NCBI RefSeq assembly: GCF_000412695.1
Contig: NC_021499.1
Location: forward strand, 1,860,001 to 1,924,000
Source: Pseudomonas resinovorans NBRC 106553
Lineage (GTDB): Bacteria; Pseudomonadota; Gammaproteobacteria; Pseudomonadales; Pseudomonadaceae
Direction: 5' to 3'
DNA length: 64,000 nt
Part shown: positions 1 through 9,065 of the stretch, in pieces
How positions within the stretch are numbered: position 1 is the stretch's first letter
Layout: every line of letters starts with the position of its first letter
Notes under the pieces: model-generated
Database searches by the model: none
Seen by the model: only the letters and a program-made list of their open reading frames with translations
Told to the model about the DNA's origin: nothing
Program-made: the position numbers and the translations under genes

Positions 1-203
1 GCGACAAGCGCCTGGCGGTGGCGGGCTCGCGGCGCATCCCCGAGGCGCGCCTGCACCTGCTGGAACTGCTGGGTGGTTGGCCGGGCGGCCTGCTGGCCCA
101 ACGGCTGATCCGTCACAAGAATCGCAAGGTCGCCTACCAGGTGAAGTTCTGGCTGATCGTGGCGGTGCACCTGGGTTTGCTGGGGTATTGGCTGGTGGGG
201 TAG
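1..203 (+). CDS. DUF1294-type membrane protein, C-terminal fragment
   Basis: The reading frame is already open at the window start (in frame from base 3) and stops at 201-203, so only the last 66 or so residues are visible. The segment has RRIPE, then LLGGWPG, LIRHKN and a closing hydrophobic helix. This is the pattern of the DUF1294 inner-membrane domain, often fused to an N-terminal cold-shock domain. The N-terminus and any such fusion lie outside the window. The gene converges on the reductase at 339-1316, with a REP-like inverted repeat in the gap. The family match is from memory of the motif; the role is unknown. Confidence 0.75.
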   Translation, partial: DKRLAVAGSRRIPEARLHLLELLGGWPGGLLAQRLIRHKNRKVAYQVKFWLIVAVHLGLLGYWLVG

Positions 204-228
204 GGCGGGCCGGCGGCCCAGCAGTCAC

Positions 229-318
229 GTAGGTTGGGCTGAGCTCCGCGAAGCCCAACGATCCAACGGCACGTTACACGTGCAATGTCGGGCTTCGCTT
301 CGCTCAGCGCCAACCTAC
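229..318. repeat. REP-like inverted repeat (GTAGGTTGGG family)
   Basis: The left arm starts GTAGGTTGGGCTGAG and the right arm is its imperfect reverse complement ending CCAACCTAC. The inner parts also pair (GAAGCCCAAC against GTCGGGCTTCG). It lies between two convergent genes, so it could fold on either strand as a bidirectional transcription end. Confidence 0.75.
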
Positions 319-338
319 ATAGTGCGAACAACCGAACG

Positions 339-1316
339 TCAGGGCACCAGCACTATCTTGCCGTCCCGCTCGCCACTGGCCGCGGCGGCCACTGCTTCCT
401 TGACCTGGCTGATGTCGTAGGTAGCGGCGATGCGTGCCTTGAGCTTGCCGCTGGCGATCAGCTGGATCAGCTCGCCGAACAGCTGCATCTGCTGCTGCGG
501 GGTGGCCTGGCGGAACCAGCGGGCCAGCCAGAAGCCCTTGAGGGTCACGTCGCGGAACACGAAGGAGCCCGGATTGACCTGGCAGGGTTCGCCACTCATG
601 CGGCCGTAGTTCACCAGCACGCCGCCTTCGGCCAGGCTGTTCGCCAGGTGGTCGGTGGAAGCGCCGCCCACGGCGTCGATGCCGAGCTTCACGGGCGCAC
701 CGCCGGTGGCCTCGCGCACGCGCTTGGGCAGGTCGGGGCCGTCCACCAGCACCACGTCGCCGCCTTCGGCCGCAACGGCGGCCACCGCCGAGTCACGGCG
801 CACCACGTTGATGGTTTTCAGTCCACGGATCTTCGCCAGCTGGATCAGGTAGCTTCCTACGCCCGAGTTGGCGGCGTTCTGGATCACCCAGTCGCCCGGC
901 TGCAGCTCGACGAAGTCGCGCAGCATCAGGTAGGCGGTGGGCGGGTTGACGGTGAGCATCGCCAATTGCTGCGGATCGGCGCTGGGTAGCGGGATCAGCT
1001 GCTTGGCGTCGGCGATCAGGTGGGTACGCCAGGTGCCGCAGCCCACTGGCAGCAGCACGGTCTGGCCGGGCTTGAGGTTGCTCACGTCGGCGGCGACTTC
1101 CAGCACCTCACCCACGCCTTCGTTGCCGCCGATGGCGGGCAGCGGCGGCAGCATGCCGTATTCGCCGGTCAGGGTGAGCACATCGGAGGGGTTGATCGGC
1201 GCGGCCAGCACTTTCACCAGCGCCTGGCCGGCGGCCACGGCGGGGAGTTCGAACTCCACGGCTTCGATTACGTCCTGGGGTACGGGGCCACGGGTCTTGT
1301 ATTCGGCTTTGAGCAT
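339..1316 (-). CDS. Zinc-free MDR-family reductase, enoyl thioester reductase-like
   Basis: This is a 325-residue medium-chain dehydrogenase/reductase. It has the N-terminal GroES-like half (INPSD, GGNEGVG) and a Rossmann half carrying QNAANSGVG, the nucleotide-binding loop seen in 2-enoyl thioester reductases (MECR/ETR type) and quinone oxidoreductases. The Tyr in the TGEYG loop after INPSD matches the position of the catalytic Tyr of ETR proteins. The start at 1316 is chosen because AGGAG lies just upstream; the open frame continues upstream without family sequence. Expected activity is NADPH-dependent reduction of an enoyl-CoA/ACP or a quinone; the substrate is not decidable from sequence. 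Confidence 0.8.
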   Translation of the reverse strand: MLKAEYKTRGPVPQDVIEAVEFELPAVAAGQALVKVLAAPINPSDVLTLTGEYGMLPPLPAIGGNEGVGEVLEVAADVSNLKPGQTVLLPVGCGTWRTHLIADAKQLIPLPSADPQQLAMLTVNPPTAYLMLRDFVELQPGDWVIQNAANSGVGSYLIQLAKIRGLKTINVVRRDSAVAAVAAEGGDVVLVDGPDLPKRVREATGGAPVKLGIDAVGGASTDHLANSLAEGGVLVNYGRMSGEPCQVNPGSFVFRDVTLKGFWLARWFRQATPQQQMQLFGELIQLIASGKLKARIAATYDISQVKEAVAAAASGERDGKIVLVP

Positions 1317-1532
1317 GACGCTTCTCCTGGCGGCTTGGGGGAGCATGAGTCTAGCCGTTGCCGGGCGCGGGGCGCTGAATCCCCCGGCATTTGCCCCATT
1401 GATGGCATGGCGCAATGAGGACGTCGGGGGTCGCTCCGGGGCCAGAACGGCACAGGGTCTTTGCTAGGTTCGGCGGCGAAGCCGAAGTGGGGGCTTCGTC
1501 ACACACATGCAAACTGGCAAAGGAATAAGAAG

Positions 1533-2591
1533 ATGAATATCGCCAAGACACTGATGTCCGCCGTGTTGTGCCTGAGCCTGGCGGGTACCGCCCAGGCCGC
1601 CACCGAACTCAAGCACTGGCCGGAACCTGCCGCGAAGCAGCTGGACGAGATGATCGCCAAGCATGCCAACCAGGGTAACTACGCCGTGTTCGACATGGAT
1701 AACACCAGCTACCGCTACGACCTGGAGGAGTCCTTGCTGCCCTACCTGGAGATGAAGGGCGTGCTCTCCCGCGAGAAGCTCGATCCCTCGCTCAAGCTGA
1801 TTCCGTTCAAGGACGTGAAGGGCCACAAGGAAAGCCTGTACAGCTACTACCTGCGCCTCTGCGAGGTGGACGACCTGGTCTGTTACCCCTGGGTCGCCCA
1901 GGTGTTTTCCGGTTTCACCCTGCGCGAACTGAAGGGCTATGTCGACGAACTGATGGCCCACGGCAAGCCGATCCCCGCCACCTACTACGAAGGCGACGAG
2001 GTGAAGACCACCGAGGTCAATCCGCCGAAGCTCTTCACCGGGCAGCAGGAACTGATGAACAAGCTCAGCCAGAACGGCATCGAGGTCTACGTCATCACCG
2101 CCGCCCTGGAGGAGCTGGTGCGCATGGTCGCCTCGGACCCGAAGTACGGCTACAACGTGAAGCCGGAGAACGTCATCGGCGTCACCACGCTGCTGAAGGA
2201 CCGCAAGACCGGTGCGGTGACCACCAGCCGCAAGCAGATCACCGACGGCCAGTACGACGAGAAGGCCAACCTCGACCTGGAGCTGACGCCCTACCTCTGG
2301 ACCCCGGCTACCTGGATGTCCGGCAAGTACGCGGCGATCCTCACTTACATCGATGAGTGGAAGAAGCCCATCCTGGCCGCCGGCGACACGCCCATCAGCG
2401 ACGGCTACATGATGTTCCACGGTACCGACGTGGCGAAGGGCGGGATCAACCTGTGGATCAATCGCAAGGCCAAGTACATGGACCAGATCACCGCCATGCA
2501 GAAGGCCAACGCCGAGGCCCAGGCGAAACAGGGCCTGCCGGTCACGGCGGACAAGAACTGGATCGTGGTGGTACCCGAAGACATCCAGTGA
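1533..2591 (+). CDS. pchP: Phosphorylcholine phosphatase PchP-like (secreted HAD phosphatase)
   Basis: This 352-residue protein has a signal peptide ending in AQA (about residue 22) and HAD-superfamily motifs: DMDNT (D54-T58) with nucleophile D54, ITAA as motif II, and GDTPISD (from G284) as motif IV. DMDNT plus GDTPxSD is characteristic of Pseudomonas PchP, the periplasmic enzyme that hydrolyses phosphorylcholine to choline and phosphate. The family motif II is usually SAA; here it is TAA. The start is set by AGGAATAAG upstream and the signal peptide. The next gene encodes a zinc-phospholipase-C-like secreted protein that could supply phosphorylcholine. Confidence 0.87.
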   Translation: MNIAKTLMSAVLCLSLAGTAQAATELKHWPEPAAKQLDEMIAKHANQGNYAVFDMDNTSYRYDLEESLLPYLEMKGVLSREKLDPSLKLIPFKDVKGHKESLYSYYLRLCEVDDLVCYPWVAQVFSGFTLRELKGYVDELMAHGKPIPATYYEGDEVKTTEVNPPKLFTGQQELMNKLSQNGIEVYVITAALEELVRMVASDPKYGYNVKPENVIGVTTLLKDRKTGAVTTSRKQITDGQYDEKANLDLELTPYLWTPATWMSGKYAAILTYIDEWKKPILAAGDTPISDGYMMFHGTDVAKGGINLWINRKAKYMDQITAMQKANAEAQAKQGLPVTADKNWIVVVPEDIQ

Positions 2592-2597
2592 GCACAG

Positions 2598-2620
2598 CGG
2601 CCGCCCCTGGGCGGCCGTTT
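2598..2620 (+). terminator. Hairpin terminator after pchP
   Basis: CGGCCGCC pairs with GGCGGCCG around a CCTG loop and is followed by TTT, 7 bp after the pchP stop codon. The U-tract is short, so termination may be partial. Confidence 0.6.
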
Positions 2621-2749
2621 CGCTTCATGTACTAGGGTTCTCCTGTCGGCTTGATTGGTGAGTCCGGCTGTCCTGGCTGGACAGTGAAGTCGTGCGCCAC
2701 GACTGTTAACCTGCCGCCCCTTGCTCGAAACCCTGTACCGGAGTGATCG

Positions 2750-4042
2750 ATGAAGTACCTGGCGCTCGCCCTCAGCCTGAGCCTTGCCGGCCTGCCGACT
2801 GCGGCCATGGCCTGGTCCAACCATGCCCTGGGCACCGCCCTCGCGCTGGCCGGCCTGCCGCAGATCAAGGACGCGCCGCCGGTGCAGGTGGAAAGCCTGG
2901 AGTCCTTCCTCGAAGAAGAGGGCGTGGCCCTGGAGCAGTTGCTGGACGAGCAGGAAGAGTACTTTCGCGAGAACCTGCCCGACTATCCGGCCCGCCCGGA
3001 CGAGCTGCGCTGGATTCCCACCCATGGCGGTGACCATCGCAAGGCGTTCCTGACGGCGCTGCGGGTGAACCCCGAGATCAAGCTGGCCTACTTCGTTCAG
3101 GGCCTGCCGGGCATGGACTGGCGTGGCCACAAGCTGCTGGACGCCGCCGACGTGCTGGTATTCCGCAAGCTGGGCGTGTGGCGTGAGTGGCGTTTCTACC
3201 AGGTACAGCCCGGCGAAACCCTGCCGGCCCTGGCGGTGGTGGCCAGCGCCGCCGACGAGCCGGACTACGGCCACGACATCAATCTGTTCAGCGATAACCC
3301 AGGAGACGTCGGCAGCCGCTACAACTTCGGCAAGCAGCCCTTTGGCGATGCCCGTTTCGAGTACTCGTCCCAGGCGCCGTTCCACATCGGCTACTACCAC
3401 GAGGACGAGATCATCTACCGCGCCGCGCCATACCTGGCCCGCACCTATCCCGAGGTCCGTGTCCAGCAGTACCTGGGGCTGGCGCGTTTCGCGTTCGAGA
3501 GCGGCCACCCGTACTGGGGCTACCGTTTCCTCGGCTGGGGCCTGCATTACATCCAGGACCTGACCCAGCCCTATCACGCCGAGGTACTGCCGGGGCATGG
3601 CACGTCCGAGCTGATCTGGATCGCCCTGAAGGCGGCGGTCGGACTGGACAGCGACAAGCGCGCGGCCATCGAGCAGGTGGCCAACCGGCATACCGCCGTG
3701 GAGCAGTACCAGGCCGACTGGCTGCGCAAGCTGCTGCGGGAAGGCCGCAACGACAGTCCGCTGCTGCGCGCCTACGCGGACCAGCGCACGGATGGCGACT
3801 ATCCACCCTTCGACGGCGAGTCCCTGCGTCTGGTGGTGTCCCAGGAGTCCTTCGATGCCGCCGATGACTTCGACGCGCGCATCGCCAAATGGCTGGCCGG
3901 TGGTCAGTCAGCAACTGGCTTCAGCCAGGGCAACCGGCTGGAGTCGCTGCCCGACGACGTCCAGCTCGACCAGGCGCTGGTGCGGCTGATCCGCCACTTC
4001 GGTGCCCACAGCCGCAACGCCACCCGGACGACGGTGCCGTAG
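2750..4042 (+). CDS. Secreted zinc-dependent phospholipase C-like protein
   Basis: This 430-residue protein has a signal peptide whose predicted cleavage (AMA|W) leaves Trp22 followed by Ser-Asn-His at the N-terminus. An exposed N-terminal Trp is a zinc ligand in the zinc PLC / S1-P1 nuclease fold. The second signature is HYIQDLTQPYH (H266, D270, H276), the H-x3-D-x5-H metal motif of that fold. Further His/Asp clusters lie between them. At 430 residues it is longer than the classical 245-370-residue bacterial PLCs. It follows pchP on the same strand at 158 bp, which suggests a pathway pair: PLC releases phosphorylcholine, PchP dephosphorylates it. Lipid specificity, or nuclease activity, cannot be told apart by eye. 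Confidence 0.72.
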   Translation: MKYLALALSLSLAGLPTAAMAWSNHALGTALALAGLPQIKDAPPVQVESLESFLEEEGVALEQLLDEQEEYFRENLPDYPARPDELRWIPTHGGDHRKAFLTALRVNPEIKLAYFVQGLPGMDWRGHKLLDAADVLVFRKLGVWREWRFYQVQPGETLPALAVVASAADEPDYGHDINLFSDNPGDVGSRYNFGKQPFGDARFEYSSQAPFHIGYYHEDEIIYRAAPYLARTYPEVRVQQYLGLARFAFESGHPYWGYRFLGWGLHYIQDLTQPYHAEVLPGHGTSELIWIALKAAVGLDSDKRAAIEQVANRHTAVEQYQADWLRKLLREGRNDSPLLRAYADQRTDGDYPPFDGESLRLVVSQESFDAADDFDARIAKWLAGGQSATGFSQGNRLESLPDDVQLDQALVRLIRHFGAHSRNATRTTVP

Positions 4043-4111
4043 AAGACTTGCGCGCAGGTGGGTAGGGTGCGCTGTGCGCACCACCGCCTAATCGTTGAGG
4101 TGGCACTGACG

Positions 4112-4200
4112 GTAGGAGCGATTCCAATCGCGATACGGGCCGCAGGCCCGTCCCGGTAACGCAGCGTGCCAGGGCTTTTCGCGAATGAATTCGCTCCTAC
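4112..4200. repeat. REP-like inverted repeat (GTAGGAGCGA family)
   Basis: The arms are GTAGGAGCGATT and GAATTCGCTCCTAC, with inner GC-rich arms (ACGGGCC / GGCCCGT). It sits in the gap between the convergent PLC-like and sulfatase genes. This is a second sequence type of the intergenic elements found elsewhere in the window. Confidence 0.7.
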
Positions 4201-4215
4201 GGGTGTTGCGGGGCT

Positions 4216-6543
4216 TCAGTGGTACTGCTGCAGCCGCAGCTCGGTGCTTTCCGGGAGCACGGCGCGTTCCTCGCCGGGGTTCTCCAGTTCTCCCTCCATG
4301 GCGTCCTGTTGCCGCGCCAGCAGCCCGAAGAAGGTGGTGATGGGATGCAGCGGTCGCTTCTGCGCGATCTGGCTGCCATCTTCCACGGCCAGGGCCGGCA
4401 GGGGCTCGGTGGTCACCCGGAAATCGCTGATCTGGATGACCCCGCGACCTTCGGCCAGCAGGTGGAAGGAGAAGGCCTTGCGCGCCTCGGGGTTGTCGAA
4501 GGAGAAGTTCACCTGCAGCGGCTTGCCTTGCTTGAGCAGCGGCATCTCCGGGATCGGCAGGGCCACGTCACGCTCGAATTCCTTGGCTTTCAAGCGCAGC
4601 TGGGCACCCTGGCGGTCCATGCGCAATACCTTGATGGTCATCTGCACATTGGTGCGGCTGTGCTTGGGCAGCTCCATGTACTGCGCGCCGATCAGGTTGT
4701 CGGCCCAGTCGTCCTTGGCCTTTTCCTTCAGGCGGATGCGCTCGCGGGTGGCGAACTGGTATTCCTGGCCGAGGTTGCCGCCTTGCAGGGACTGGTCCAG
4801 CAGTGCCGCGCGCTGGCTCACCAGGCGCGCCTTCTTGCCGCTGTAGCTGCCCAGGTAGCGTGCGCCGTCGGCGATGAAGCCCTCGCTCTGGTAGCGCCGG
4901 CAGACCTGGCGGAAGTCGCATTCGGTGAAGGTGTCCTTGCCGTCGTGGTAGCGCAGCTTGCCGTTGGTGTAGGACATGATCTCGCGGCCGCTGGCGTAGT
5001 CGCGGAACAGCGAGCGTCCGGAGAGGTTCTGCGGTACCCGGTAGCCGAAGTAGTCGAGGATCGAGGCGGTGAGGTCGACGTGGCCGTAGACGCCGGCCTT
5101 GATCGGCGGCAGCGCGGCCTGTTCCGGCGCCAGCACCAGGTTGAAGCCCCAGGCCGAGGCGAGGCGGACGTTCTCGATGCCGTGGGATTCGTCGGAGGTG
5201 ACTATCACCAGGGTGTTCTTCAGCACGCCCTGTTTTTCCAGGCCGGTGAGGAAGGCGTCCACGGCGTCATCCAGGTAGGCGATGGCAGCTTTCTTGGCGT
5301 CCGGGTAGCGCATCAGGTAGTCGGCCGGTGCCGAGTAGGGCTGGTGGGTACCGACGGTGAGCAGGGTGAGCATCCAGGGTTTCTTCTGCTGGCGCAGTTG
5401 CTTCACGTAGGTCTGCGCACCTTCGAAGAAGGCCTTGTCGTCCATGCCCCAGGGGAATTCCAGGTAAGCCTTGTTGCGGAACCAGTCGCGCCCCAGGGTC
5501 TTGTCGAAGCCCATCTGCGGCATGATCTTGTCCTTGGCCATGAAGCGCAGCCCCGCCCCTTGCAGGAAATGGGTGCTGAAGCCGTGCTGGTGCATCTGCG
5601 CGGGCAGGCAGGCCTTGGCGCGAGCAGGGTTGTTCAGCAGCTCCAGACCCTTGGGCGTGCCCGAGTCCAGCTTGCTGTAGTCGCCGCAGAGCATGGCGTA
5701 GAGGCCGCGAATGGTCTGGTGGCTGTGCAGGACGTAGTCCGGGGTGGTCATGGCGCGCTCGGCCCAGGCGCTGAGCTTGGGCATCAGCGAGTCCTGGTAA
5801 CCGCTGTTGATCGCGGCGCGGTTGGCGGCGATGTAGGCGCCGGGAATACCTTCCAGGGTGATCACCAGCACGTTGCGCGCGCGGCCGGGGCCGGGGAGCA
5901 GGGGTGTGCCGTCGAGGTCCAGGCGTGCCAGGCCGGCGATATCCGGCGGCGTGTCGGGCTGGTCGCCGTCGAGCCAGTCTTCCACCGCGAGCTGGCCGCT
6001 GTTCACCGCACTGGCCATCAGCTTGTGCGGCAGGTTGAACTGCTGCCACTGGTCCGCATCGCTGGGCTGCACCTGTTGCAGGGTCATGTGCCCCGCCAGC
6101 AACGCGGCCGGCGCGGCGAACCACTTCCAGTTCAGCGGACGGTGCCGGCGTCGCCAGCACAGCAGGCAGGCCAGCACGCTGGCGCCCAGCGCCACGGCGA
6201 GGTAGGGGTGGGTGATGCCGCCGCCCTGGGTGGAATGGCTGACGAATTGCGGGTCGAGCAGGTACTTGAGGTCGCCCGGCTCCGGCATACGGCCAACGGC
6301 GCCCACCAGCTCGGCGTTGCCGAGGATCATCAGGTACCAGAACAGCATCAGCGGCAGCGCCAGCAGGAGTGGGCGGCCGTAGAGCAGGACGATCAGGAAG
6401 CTGCCGAAGGCGAGGTCGGACAGGTAGCCAAACGGGTTGGACCAGCCCAGCCAGTAGCGACCGGCAAGGGGAATCACCAGGAACAGTACGCCTAGTGTTG
6501 CGAGCGAAAGGGACTGCGACAGCCAACGGCTGAATGGGCGCAC
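4216..6543 (-). CDS. LTA-synthase-family membrane sulfatase / phosphoglycerol transferase-like
   Basis: This is a 775-residue protein. The first 170 or so residues contain several hydrophobic segments (inner-membrane anchor) and the rest is an alkaline-phosphatase-fold catalytic domain. Visible motifs are VITLEG (metal-binding Glu), SHQTIRG with probable nucleophile Thr277, VGTHQPY, and TSDESHG (D451, H454). These match the LtaS / OpgB branch that transfers phosphoglycerol or phosphoethanolamine to glycans or lipids in the periplasm. A GTG start at 6543 is preferred because CAGGAG lies 5 bp upstream; an ATG 25 codons earlier has no such site. In Gram-negatives the acceptor is often osmoregulated glucan, but nothing here identifies it. 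Confidence 0.8.
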   Translation of the reverse strand: MRPFSRWLSQSLSLATLGVLFLVIPLAGRYWLGWSNPFGYLSDLAFGSFLIVLLYGRPLLLALPLMLFWYLMILGNAELVGAVGRMPEPGDLKYLLDPQFVSHSTQGGGITHPYLAVALGASVLACLLCWRRRHRPLNWKWFAAPAALLAGHMTLQQVQPSDADQWQQFNLPHKLMASAVNSGQLAVEDWLDGDQPDTPPDIAGLARLDLDGTPLLPGPGRARNVLVITLEGIPGAYIAANRAAINSGYQDSLMPKLSAWAERAMTTPDYVLHSHQTIRGLYAMLCGDYSKLDSGTPKGLELLNNPARAKACLPAQMHQHGFSTHFLQGAGLRFMAKDKIMPQMGFDKTLGRDWFRNKAYLEFPWGMDDKAFFEGAQTYVKQLRQQKKPWMLTLLTVGTHQPYSAPADYLMRYPDAKKAAIAYLDDAVDAFLTGLEKQGVLKNTLVIVTSDESHGIENVRLASAWGFNLVLAPEQAALPPIKAGVYGHVDLTASILDYFGYRVPQNLSGRSLFRDYASGREIMSYTNGKLRYHDGKDTFTECDFRQVCRRYQSEGFIADGARYLGSYSGKKARLVSQRAALLDQSLQGGNLGQEYQFATRERIRLKEKAKDDWADNLIGAQYMELPKHSRTNVQMTIKVLRMDRQGAQLRLKAKEFERDVALPIPEMPLLKQGKPLQVNFSFDNPEARKAFSFHLLAEGRGVIQISDFRVTTEPLPALAVEDGSQIAQKRPLHPITTFFGLLARQQDAMEGELENPGEERAVLPESTELRLQQYH

Positions 6544-6846
6544 AGGAACTCCTGAGATGGGGCAGTGAGAATCCGTCGTTCGATGCCGGAAAACGTGGGG
6601 TCGTTGTAGCGACGACACGATTCTGAAACATCATCGTGCTAGCGACCAGTAGACAGTTTTGCAGAATGAAAATTCAGGATGCTTTTTGCGGCCCGTCCGA
6701 CGACGAATGGCCTCAACGGCGGGGCGGACAGAGGTCTTTGCAACCTGTTGCCGACCGCGCGGCTTTTTCCACTGCCGGGCATCGTGATTCACCCAGGAGC
6801 CGGGCCAGCGAGTAGAATGCGGCCTCGACTCAAAGAGGTAGCGAAG
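6544..6846. other. Divergent intergenic region, no gene seen
   Basis: This 303-bp stretch lies between the divergent sulfatase and cvfB genes. It contains a short hairpin (TCGTTGTAGCGACGA, about 6601-6615) and a more AT-rich part near 6615-6685 that probably holds the promoters. No convincing small coding frame was found. Confidence 0.5.
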
Positions 6847-7683
6847 ATGGCACTAATCGGGCGTTTCAATTCTCTCCAGGTGGTCAAGCACACCGACTTC
6901 GGCCTGTACCTGGATGGCGGCCCGGACGGCGAGATACTCCTGCCCAATCGCTACATACCCAAGGACGAGCCCACCGAAGAAGGTGACTGGCTGAACGTCT
7001 TCCTCTACCTGGACAGCGAGGACCGCCCGCTGGCCACCACCCAGAAACCCAAGGTGCAGGTGGGCGGCTTCGCCAGCCTCAAGGTGGTGGAGATCAACCG
7101 CGTCGGCCTGTTCCTCGACTGGGGCCTGCCCAAGGACCTGCTGCTGCCGCACTCGGAAGAGAAGCGCCCGCTGCAGGTGGGTGACTACTGCGTGGTCCAC
7201 GTCTACCTCGACAAGCGCACGCGGCGCATCACCGCCACCGCCCGCCTGGACCGCTACCTGGACAACACACCGCCGCGCTACCAGCCCGGCCAGGCCGTCG
7301 ACCTGCTGGTGGTGGACAAGACCGACCTCGGCTACAAGGCCATCATCGACGGCCAGCACTGGGGCCTGATCCACAAGAACGAGGTGTTCAAGTTCCTCCG
7401 CAGCGGCATGCGCGAGCAGGGCTACATCAAGGAGCTCCGCCCCGACGGCAAGATCAGCCTGAGCCTGCAACCGGTGGGCACCGAGGCGGTCAGCGGCCTG
7501 GGCGAACAGATCATCGCCGCGCTGCGCGCCGAGGGCGGGGTGCTGAACCTCTCCGACAAGAGCCCGCCGGAGCTGATCAGCCAGCGCTTCGGTGTCAGCA
7601 AGGGCAACTTCAAGAAGGCCATCGGCGGCCTCTACAAGCAGGGTCTGATCCGTATCGACGACGATCGTATCGAACTGCTCTGA
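6847..7683 (+). CDS. cvfB: CvfB-family S1-domain RNA-binding protein
   Basis: This 278-residue protein begins MALIGRFNSLQVVK and contains tandem S1-like OB folds (for example residues 1-65, 66-135 and 145-215, rough) with YLDGG, VGLFLDWG and GLIHKNEVF. It ends in a winged-helix segment (SPPELISQRFGVSKGNFKKA). That order is typical of CvfB/YitL. The start was chosen at the ATG after AGAGGTAGCGAAG; the longer upstream frame has no family sequence. The family binds RNA and affects virulence-factor expression in Staphylococcus; the role in pseudomonads is not established. A strong terminator follows. Confidence 0.88.
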   Translation: MALIGRFNSLQVVKHTDFGLYLDGGPDGEILLPNRYIPKDEPTEEGDWLNVFLYLDSEDRPLATTQKPKVQVGGFASLKVVEINRVGLFLDWGLPKDLLLPHSEEKRPLQVGDYCVVHVYLDKRTRRITATARLDRYLDNTPPRYQPGQAVDLLVVDKTDLGYKAIIDGQHWGLIHKNEVFKFLRSGMREQGYIKELRPDGKISLSLQPVGTEAVSGLGEQIIAALRAEGGVLNLSDKSPPELISQRFGVSKGNFKKAIGGLYKQGLIRIDDDRIELL

Positions 7684-7720
7684 TCGCCCCGCAGGCCGCG
7701 TCAGCCGCGGCGTTGAATAC

Positions 7721-7760
7721 AAAACCCCCGATCCGGCGTCAGGCCTGATCGGGGGTTTTG
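7721..7760 (+). terminator. Rho-independent terminator after cvfB
   Basis: AAAACCCCCGATC pairs with GATCGGGGGTTTT (7747-7759) around a short loop, ending in TTTT. It is symmetric enough to work on both strands. Confidence 0.9.
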
Positions 7761-7898
7761 CCTTGTATGGGGGTTGCAAAGTGCACGTCGGTGGGGCCGT
7801 GAATCGTGCGCAATGCATGGCAAAAATTGTTTAAAAATTTCGCAAAGGACTGATTTATTTGGGATTTCCGTTGTCATAGCGCAGGCATGCACGATTCA

Positions 7899-8109
7899 GG
7901 CTATGTGCGAAAAGTCGCCGAGCGACGGTCGGACGAGGCAAAAAGCGGTGAGGAAGCGGACTGGGCTCGCACGCGAGTTAACGCCTGTTAATGAGCATTA
8001 CTCGCTCAGCTCGCCCTCCGGGCCGCGCTAAAGCGCGTTAGCCGCAAGCGGCTTCCGAACCGATTTTTAACGAAGTATCACCGAGCGCAGGCACTTGTCG
8101 CACATAGCC
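7899..8109. repeat. Dispersed 210-270 bp element with terminal inverted repeats, copy 1
   Basis: The left end GGCTATGTGCGAAAAGTCG matches the reverse complement of the right end, GGCTATGTGCGACAAGTGC. Inside are two small hairpins (GCGCTAAAGCGC and GCCGCAAGCGGC). The core shared with copy 2 runs from GGTGAGGAAGCGGACTGGG to CACCGAGCGCAGGCA. Copy 1 lacks about 60 bp present after the left end of copy 2. It lies between cvfB and the small gene at 8150, ending 40 bp before that start, so it may affect that gene's expression. No transposase frame is inside, so it would be non-autonomous if mobile. Confidence 0.8.
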
Positions 8110-8149
8110 TATGGGGTGCAGGAGCAACTAACTTTCTGGGAGAGAAGAC

Positions 8150-8410
8150 ATGGATCTGGATTTCGACAAACTGATCGGCGCCTTTCCGGAATACGAGCTG
8201 AGCACCAAGCCCCGGCCCGATGGCGGCTTTGTCCTGACGCTGGAACGCGAGGGGAAATTCTTCCAGCGCGTGGTGGCGGCGACGGTGCAGCTGGATTGGC
8301 TGATCAGCACGCTCCAGCGCGATCTGGCGCTGGAACATGGGGAGGTTCCCCCGGTGGAGTCCCTCAAGGTGCTCCACCGCAGGCCCCTGCCGCGCTACTT
8401 GCGCGCCTGA
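8150..8410 (+). CDS. Small DUF3509-type protein
   Basis: This 86-residue soluble protein is preceded by GGGAGAGAAGAC. The pattern of an F/P-rich start, GGFVLTLEREG, an RVV strand, LDWLISTLQRDLAL and EHGEVPP resembles DUF3509, a small family largely confined to Pseudomonas. There is no signal peptide or membrane segment. It converges with the lipoprotein gene at 8457-8780. The function is unknown. Confidence 0.65.
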   Translation: MDLDFDKLIGAFPEYELSTKPRPDGGFVLTLEREGKFFQRVVAATVQLDWLISTLQRDLALEHGEVPPVESLKVLHRRPLPRYLRA

Positions 8411-8419
8411 GGGCGGGTG

Positions 8420-8441
8420 GCCGCGACAGGCGTGTCGCGGC
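8420..8441. terminator. Hairpin between convergent genes
   Basis: GCCGCGACA pairs perfectly with TGTCGCGGC around GGCG, in the 46-bp gap between two convergent stops. There is no U-tract, so the terminator role is inferred from position. Confidence 0.5.
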
Positions 8442-8456
8442 TGCGTCCTGAAGGGC

Positions 8457-8780
8457 TCAGGTCTCGACGCCGGAAGGGGGCAGCATGTCGTCCCCATCCC
8501 TTGCTTCATCCTTGTTCGACGGCGCGCGCGGCGACTCTTCGCGAGCTTCTTCCTTGGGTTGTTCACCCAGGAGTTCCTTGGCCGACGCCTGGACGTCGTC
8601 GACTTGCTTGTTCAGCTCTTTGACCGCTTCGCCGATGGCTTCCCGGGCGATTTCCTGGGCGGCCGCCTCGGCTTTCTCCGCCAGTTTGTTGGCCGACTCT
8701 TCGGCCAGGTCGCAGCCGGCGAGGCTGGCCAGAAGGCCGGCGCCGAGCAGCAGGGCGGTGAGGCGGGGGGCAGATTTCAT
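8457..8780 (-). CDS. Small predicted lipoprotein with helical Ala/Glu/Lys-rich body
   Basis: This 107-residue protein has a type II signal peptide ending in a lipobox (LASLAGC, Cys about residue 23), so the mature N-terminus should be lipidated. Residues 25-75 are Ala/Glu/Lys-rich with heptad character (probable coiled coil). The C-terminal 30 residues are charged and disordered. The start is set by GGAGAA upstream. No family is recognised; the shape recalls small outer-membrane-anchored stress lipoproteins. Confidence 0.75.
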   Translation of the reverse strand: MKSAPRLTALLLGAGLLASLAGCDLAEESANKLAEKAEAAAQEIAREAIGEAVKELNKQVDDVQASAKELLGEQPKEEAREESPRAPSNKDEARDGDDMLPPSGVET

Positions 8781-9065
8781 GCAGTGATTCTCCAGTTTCG
8801 ACACGCGGCGGCCATCATTGCCTACGGCAGCGTCTGAGGAAACCAGCCTGGTCGACGATTCTGTGTGCGGACGTTTCTGATGGGATGTGTAGAAGAAAGC
8901 CCTGGGCTCCACAGCGGCGACTGATTGGAGCCCAGGGCCTGGGGCCGACTTCCGCCGACCTCGAATAGACTGACCGGCGGATAGTGGCGGGGTTCCACAG
9001 GCCTGTTCAATACGTCTTGTTTAACTACCCTTAGCCAGGCCAACCGGTGCGCGAGGCGGGTCGAT

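Noticed and set aside
4219..6495. A 758-codon plus-strand frame opposite the sulfatase gene
   Set aside because: The minus-strand frame contains all LtaS-type motifs; the plus-strand product is Val/Ala/Gly/Gln-rich with no recognisable domain.
7899..8109. Attachment site or integron recombination site
   Set aside because: No integrase or tRNA gene is adjacent, and the same element occurs at two other places in unrelated contexts.
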